Positions 59,897 to 64,000 of a DNA stretch of 64,000 nucleotides are shown here, one piece after another. The DNA lies in assembly GCF_016909015.1 (NCBI RefSeq), contig NZ_JAFBFA010000014.1, positions 1-64,000 of the forward strand, given 5' to 3'. The DNA is from Gracilibacillus alcaliphilus. GTDB taxonomy: Bacteria > Bacillota > Bacilli > Bacillales > Amphibacillaceae. The translations under genes were made by a program, and so were the position numbers. Positions within the stretch are counted from its first letter, which is position 1, and each line of letters begins with the position of its first letter. The notes under the pieces were generated by a model, which searched no databases, was not told where the DNA came from, and saw nothing but the letters and a program-made list of their open reading frames with translations.

Positions 59897-61207
59897 ATGA
59901 AAATGACACAAATTCATGACCGTTTAAAAATTAACATCACGCCAAAGGAATCAAAAACAAATGAACCCATTTCTTTTCAAATCTATACCAATGAACCATC
60001 AAGTCAAATCGTTATTAAAGCTTCAACTAAAGACGACCGCCAAGAGAGATTTGTTTCTGAAGCAACATTTATATCCGATGAAAACGGTATTATTGATTTA
60101 AATTTACATTCACCGATAGAAGGTGACTACGAAGGCATCGATGTATTTGGGTTATTTTGGTCGATGGAGTCTAAGAAAGATCGAATGTTTATCAAACACA
60201 GTTCAGATCCGTTAGTGATTAATATAGAAGTTTATCATAATGGAGCATTATTGGCTTCGGAACAAATTATTCGAACTTTTTATCAAAAAAACATTATTAA
60301 AAAAGAATTGAATGATGATTCTATGATTGGGACATTATTCTATCCTGAAAATGGTGATTCATTGCCTGCTGTTGTTATTATTGGTGGCTCAGATGCGGAA
60401 GTACACGAATCCTCTGCTGCACTCGTCGCGAGTGAGGGATACGTAGTATTAGCTCTAGCTTATTTCGGACGAAAAGGGTTGCCAAAAGGGATTGTAGAAA
60501 TACCTCTTGAGTATATTGACCATGCGTTTCAATATTTAATGAACTTAAGACAAGTTGATCAAAAACGACTTGGCATCATCGGTTTTTCACGTGGTTCTGA
60601 ACTAGCGTTATTATATGCAAGTCATTTTCCTAACATAAAATCAGTAATAGCTGTCGCCCCAAGTGCAATAATTTTTTCAGGGCTTGTTAATATGCAGCCA
60701 GTGGAAAAGTCAGCTTGGGCATATAAAAATGTACCACTTCCTTATTTTCGGGCACAACGCACAAAACAAGATACATTTTCCTTCTTCAAACATTGGATTC
60801 TGGGAAAACCTTATTCGGGTTTGGATGTTATGAACCGTATTATACAGGATGAGCAACAATTGGAGGAAACAGCAATTCCAATTGAAAATATTAAAACCCC
60901 AATGATGTTTTTTGCCGGAGAGGATGACCATATCCAACCTGCCGTATTTTTTACCAAACGGATAGAAAGTCTTCTACAAAATCACGAGTATAAAAAACAG
61001 AATGAGTTTATTTATTATGAAAATGTTGGGCATTTTGCCACATTTCCTGGTAGCGCTCCGAACCTCCCTCAAATCACAGGAAACATGCAATATAATATGA
61101 GGATGATTTTTGGGGGAACAAAAAAAGATAATGCAAGGGCGGCAAGTAATTCATGGGAGAAAACGGTGAAATTTTTAAACGAGACATTGAAGGGTTTAAC
61201 TGAATAG
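59897..61207 (+). CDS. BAAT/acyl-CoA thioester hydrolase-family alpha/beta-hydrolase
   Basis: 436 aa from the ATG at 59897 (GGAGGG 5 bases upstream; ATG 59903 is an alternative). The N-terminal beta-sandwich of the acyl-CoA thioesterase N domain (about 10-130) is followed by an alpha/beta-hydrolase of the bile-acid-CoA:amino-acid acyltransferase family. Nucleophile motif GFSRGS (Ser about 231), Asp in GEDDHIQ (about 344) and His in NVGHFATFP (about 379) give the catalytic triad. In eukaryotic relatives the nucleophile can be Cys; here it is Ser, favouring hydrolysis. Substrate unknown. Monocistronic, behind a palindromic operator. Confidence 0.88.
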   Translation: MKMTQIHDRLKINITPKESKTNEPISFQIYTNEPSSQIVIKASTKDDRQERFVSEATFISDENGIIDLNLHSPIEGDYEGIDVFGLFWSMESKKDRMFIKHSSDPLVINIEVYHNGALLASEQIIRTFYQKNIIKKELNDDSMIGTLFYPENGDSLPAVVIIGGSDAEVHESSAALVASEGYVVLALAYFGRKGLPKGIVEIPLEYIDHAFQYLMNLRQVDQKRLGIIGFSRGSELALLYASHFPNIKSVIAVAPSAIIFSGLVNMQPVEKSAWAYKNVPLPYFRAQRTKQDTFSFFKHWILGKPYSGLDVMNRIIQDEQQLEETAIPIENIKTPMMFFAGEDDHIQPAVFFTKRIESLLQNHEYKKQNEFIYYENVGHFATFPGSAPNLPQITGNMQYNMRMIFGGTKKDNARAASNSWEKTVKFLNETLKGLTE

Positions 61208-61660
61208 GATTAATTTACACAGCCACCACTTACCATCTAATTAGCAAGTGGCTAATACATAGTTGGTGGATCTCGGTCTTTTGAAGGAGTGTTACGCTAA
61301 CCAGTAACGTTAGTTTAATAAAGAACGCGACTGTCTAGGTTTGTGTGCCTGGTCAGTGACTGCTTTTTTTTGCGAGTCCGTTTAATTTATTTTGCTTAGG
61401 TGAGGATGTCGTTTGAGCATAAAGTAAAGAGAAACGCCAAGTCGAACATGATTCAGGGCTAAGGGTATACTTTCGTTAAAATGTTGGGGGTCCCACTCTC
61501 GTAATTACATGTTAAAATCAAAGTTACCCAACAAACAGGCGCTATCCTTGAATAAGGATAAGCGCTTATTTTTCATTGTAGGGCCTGAATAAGAGAAGGC
61601 ATTATTCTAAGTAAAGCTATGTTATAAGTAAGATGAACTGAGGAAAATATATTCACCATC
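61208..61660 (+). other. Non-coding stretch with terminator-like hairpins
   Basis: No credible gene. CCACCACTT/AAGTGG (61223-61249) pairs loosely. CTGTCTAGG-CCTGGTCAG with T8 (about 61329-61370) and AGGCGCTATCCTT / AAGGATAAGCGCTT with T5 (61537-61576) look like terminators; the latter resembles 3' relics of mobile DNA. Probably decayed insertion sequence material. Confidence 0.5.
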
Positions 61661-61720
61661 TTGACAGTTAGCGATATATCGGTTATTCTAAAATAACGAT
61701 ATATCGCTATTTTAGAATAA
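61661..61720 (+). promoter_or_regulatory. Orphan promoter with two CGATATATCG operators in a 38-bp palindrome
   Basis: TTGACA (61661-61666), 17-bp spacer, TATTCT (61684-61689). CGATATATCG occurs at 61672-61681, between -35 and -10, and again at 61697-61706. The second copy is the centre of a palindrome, TTATTCTAAAATA (61683-61695) / TATTTTAGAATAA (61708-61720). No recognisable gene follows within 400 bases. Confidence 0.6.
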
Positions 61721-62142
61721 CATCAACATGATGTTGTTAATATGTACAAAAGATCTGATATACCCCAATATCCTTTTTTAAAAGCACAGGGTCATTTTTA
61801 TCATCAAGGTGTTGTACATTGGGTTTACACGGTAGGTATATTGGAGAAAAGATTAATTCCAGTCGTCCTTTTATCAGTTAAGAAGGGGCTCCTTGTACTT
61901 TCATGATAGAATGATGAAATTGTCCCATCATCGAGGCAGGTCGTTGCTGTGTTCAAAATAAAGGTACGTACGGTTATCAGGGGTGCGCATACAGAGAAGC
62001 CGACTCCTGTCAGAAAGGCGACTTCTTGTAGCATACATCCAACTCGTCAGGAACGATCATGTAAATGTTCCTCTAGATTTTTTTAATGCTAATAATGTCC
62101 AATATGTCTTACTAGTAAAGTTAGAGACTGGAGCGGTTTCGC
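61721..62142 (+). other. Gene-free stretch before the DUF2207 gene
   Basis: Short open frames occur on both strands (for example plus 61750-61900 and minus 61825-62034), but none has a ribosome site or recognisable sequence. May hold a decayed gene once served by the orphan promoter at 61661. Confidence 0.4.
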
Positions 62143-63909
62143 TTAGCGAGCACCACCGCCGCCACCTCCACCAGCTCCGCCACCACCACCAGCGCCTGTA
62201 GCACCACCGCTGCCGCCGGAAGAAGTTGGAGTTGCAGTGATGGACTGAAATCCGCCGCTGGACAATCCTGTGGACCAGCATGTACGAGTATAGTAAGTCC
62301 CATACCAATAATGATGGTAGATCCAGTCATCATTATATTTGTTATCAGGGACTAAACCGTCTAATTTTTTAGACAATTTTTCACTTTTACCAAGTAAAAC
62401 ATTCCATATCATGATATCTTTAAAAGATAATTGCTTGGAATCACTCGTAAATTCCTCTATATCAACTTTATTTAAATAATTATCAAATTGAACCAAATGA
62501 TCAGCTAGTTGATCGCCCTCTTTACTTGGCACGATGATAGGCTGTTTCATTCCGAATATTTTTATTTCTTCAAAGGAGAACCATCCTTTTTGGGCCAAAT
62601 ATTCTTCAGAGTAGTCTTTTAGATAGTCAGCAAACGTACTGACTTTATCCGCATGCTCTTTACTCCATTTTTGTATGCTGTCATCTGTAACTACTCCATT
62701 TGTATTCGCAACTTCCAAGAGCATCGTCCATAAACCAGTTTCATACGTTTCGTTATATTCTTTGGCTTCTATTTGGTTAATCATTTCATCAAAAGTTGTT
62801 GGATAATTAGCTAGTTCATGTTCAAAATTATTGATGGTAAGGGTAATGCGATGTTTTTTTCCAAAAAACTTACTTTCTTCTTCGGTTTCAATCGTAATCT
62901 TTTCCTCCACTGACCATTTCAATAGATAAGCTTGGAAGATGTCTTCAAAATAACTAAACATTTGAGTTAAAAGGGCGCTTAAACCTGCATAATCTTCACC
63001 AGAATATGGGATGGACTCGTATGTTCTATCTTTATTTTCTATTATCCGTTTATAGAGAGGCTTCATAGCGCCAGCTTCTCTTTTCACTTGATTAGTTTTG
63101 CGAATAATTAGGAAAGTTCCTACTCCAATCAACAGACAAAGGCCAACAACTGCGCTAACGATGACAAGAACAAAAGTGGTATTGTCACTTGTGTTATAGG
63201 TAGATCCCTCCATTGCTTGTTCTTGTTGTTCGGATAATGTAATGTCCTCTGTTTGTTGTGCTTGAAAAACACCTGGCGGGAATTGTGTGAGAACAATCAC
63301 ATCCCCATCTGCTTCACCGTTTGATTCCCATACAATTCGATCACCGACAAGCTGCATATCTCCGTCAAAACCAAATCCCCAGAAATTCACGGTTTCTTGA
63401 GTGAATGGTTGAAAACTAGAAATTTCAACCGTTAAGTTTTGAGCGGGAATATCGGAAAAGGTGTCAAAGTTCCATAACATCGCTTGTCCATCTTCTAAAT
63501 TTCGAACAAGATTAGATAGTGTGTAGGTTAAGGTATACGTATTTTCACCGTAGTCACCAATTCCCCAAACTAATTCAAATCCGTCATTTGTAGATAATGT
63601 TCCATATTTTCCTGCCTTTTCTTCCCGTGAATCATCGGAGTCCCAATTGGGCTCCTCTATAAAACCATCGACTGAAAAATCCAATAGCTCTGATCCATCA
63701 AGATTGTCCATATTTATGAAAAGTTCCGTACCTTCATCCATATTCATTTGACGATGTTCTGTAATGACTCCTGATCCATCTTCTTGCAGCACTATTTCAA
63801 TATGTAGATCACTCATCTTATTTTCAGCAAAGACAGTTAGTGTGAGTCCTGTGTTCAACATGATTACTATAGTAAAAGCAACAAGAATCTTTATCCATTT
63901 ATTATTCAT
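62143..63909 (-). CDS. DUF2207-family membrane protein with glycine-rich tail
   Basis: 588 aa from the ATG at 63909, with AAAGGGAGTGA just upstream; a start at 63951 lacks a site. Signal peptide (about 1-28, ending TVFAEN), a DUF2207 beta-sandwich outside the cell (about 30-235), one membrane helix (about 245-270) and a large cytosolic helical domain. The C-terminal 30 residues are almost only glycine, with Ser, Ala and Arg, as in other DUF2207/YciQ-type proteins that end in a Gly-rich stretch. No known activity. No neighbour on its strand within the window. Confidence 0.88.
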   Translation of the reverse strand: MNNKWIKILVAFTIVIMLNTGLTLTVFAENKMSDLHIEIVLQEDGSGVITEHRQMNMDEGTELFINMDNLDGSELLDFSVDGFIEEPNWDSDDSREEKAGKYGTLSTNDGFELVWGIGDYGENTYTLTYTLSNLVRNLEDGQAMLWNFDTFSDIPAQNLTVEISSFQPFTQETVNFWGFGFDGDMQLVGDRIVWESNGEADGDVIVLTQFPPGVFQAQQTEDITLSEQQEQAMEGSTYNTSDNTTFVLVIVSAVVGLCLLIGVGTFLIIRKTNQVKREAGAMKPLYKRIIENKDRTYESIPYSGEDYAGLSALLTQMFSYFEDIFQAYLLKWSVEEKITIETEEESKFFGKKHRITLTINNFEHELANYPTTFDEMINQIEAKEYNETYETGLWTMLLEVANTNGVVTDDSIQKWSKEHADKVSTFADYLKDYSEEYLAQKGWFSFEEIKIFGMKQPIIVPSKEGDQLADHLVQFDNYLNKVDIEEFTSDSKQLSFKDIMIWNVLLGKSEKLSKKLDGLVPDNKYNDDWIYHHYWYGTYYTRTCWSTGLSSGGFQSITATPTSSGGSGGATGAGGGGGAGGGGGGGAR

Positions 63910-64000
63910 TGTGTCACTCCCTTTCGTCATTACTATCTTTATACGGTTCAACTTATCTATTAGTTTCAGTTTTTAAAGCATATTGCCGCCTGTAGTTACA

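Noticed and set aside
61742..61903. 54-codon open frame beginning near the orphan promoter
   Set aside because: No Shine-Dalgarno sequence and no recognisable family; kept only as a possibility in the description of that stretch.

Overview
The window is a chromosomal segment from a low-GC, Gram-positive Bacillaceae bacterium. About 57 kb follows the Bacillus subtilis order from the ctsR operon to rpsI almost gene for gene. The dispersed intergenic repeats recall moderately halophilic genera related to Oceanobacillus, Virgibacillus or Gracilibacillus, but the genus is an inference.

Layout. 1-360: 3' end of a 23S rRNA gene, 5S rRNA and terminator. 517-1683: an Eis-type GNAT acetyltransferase. 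1822-6519: CtsR-controlled protein quality operon (ctsR-mcsA-mcsB-clpC). 6721-18047: radA, yacL, ispD, ispF, gltX, a T-box leader, cysE-cysS-mrnC-rlmB-rae1, sigH. 18233-31027: rpmG-secE, nusG, rplK-rplA, an L10 leader, rplJ-rplL, an RsmC-like methylase and rpoB-rpoC. 31219-36041: L7Ae-like protein, rpsL-rpsG-fusA-tuf. 36208-37935 (minus strand): a PadR/HAAS/DUF4097 module inserted against the flow of transcription. 38104-52661: S10-spc-alpha ribosomal superoperon with secY, adk, infA and rpoA. 53388-57664: ECF transporter energising module (ecfA1-ecfA2-ecfT), truA, rplM-rpsI. 57665-64000: an accessory region with decayed mobile DNA (type I toxin relic, Tn554-like recombinase pieces, IS21 remnant, radC tail), a BAAT-type hydrolase and a DUF2207 membrane protein.

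Together the core genes make the translation and transcription machinery (some 30 ribosomal proteins, three RNA polymerase subunits, EF-G, EF-Tu, IF-1, NusG) with arginine-phosphate-tagged proteolysis, isoprenoid precursor synthesis, cysteine synthesis and Cys/Glu tRNA charging.

Most notable departures from the expected order: disA is missing between radA and yacL, and map is missing between adk and infA. A family of TTCAAAAAG-ended repeats sits repeatedly in 5' leaders, once separating the Cys T-box from cysE. A 532-bp nested inverted-repeat structure precedes ecfA1. Structured, unassigned leaders precede gltX, nusG, rpoC, rpsJ and rpoA. No single obviously new multi-gene system was found; the best candidates for novelty are these RNA and repeat structures and the two gene absences.
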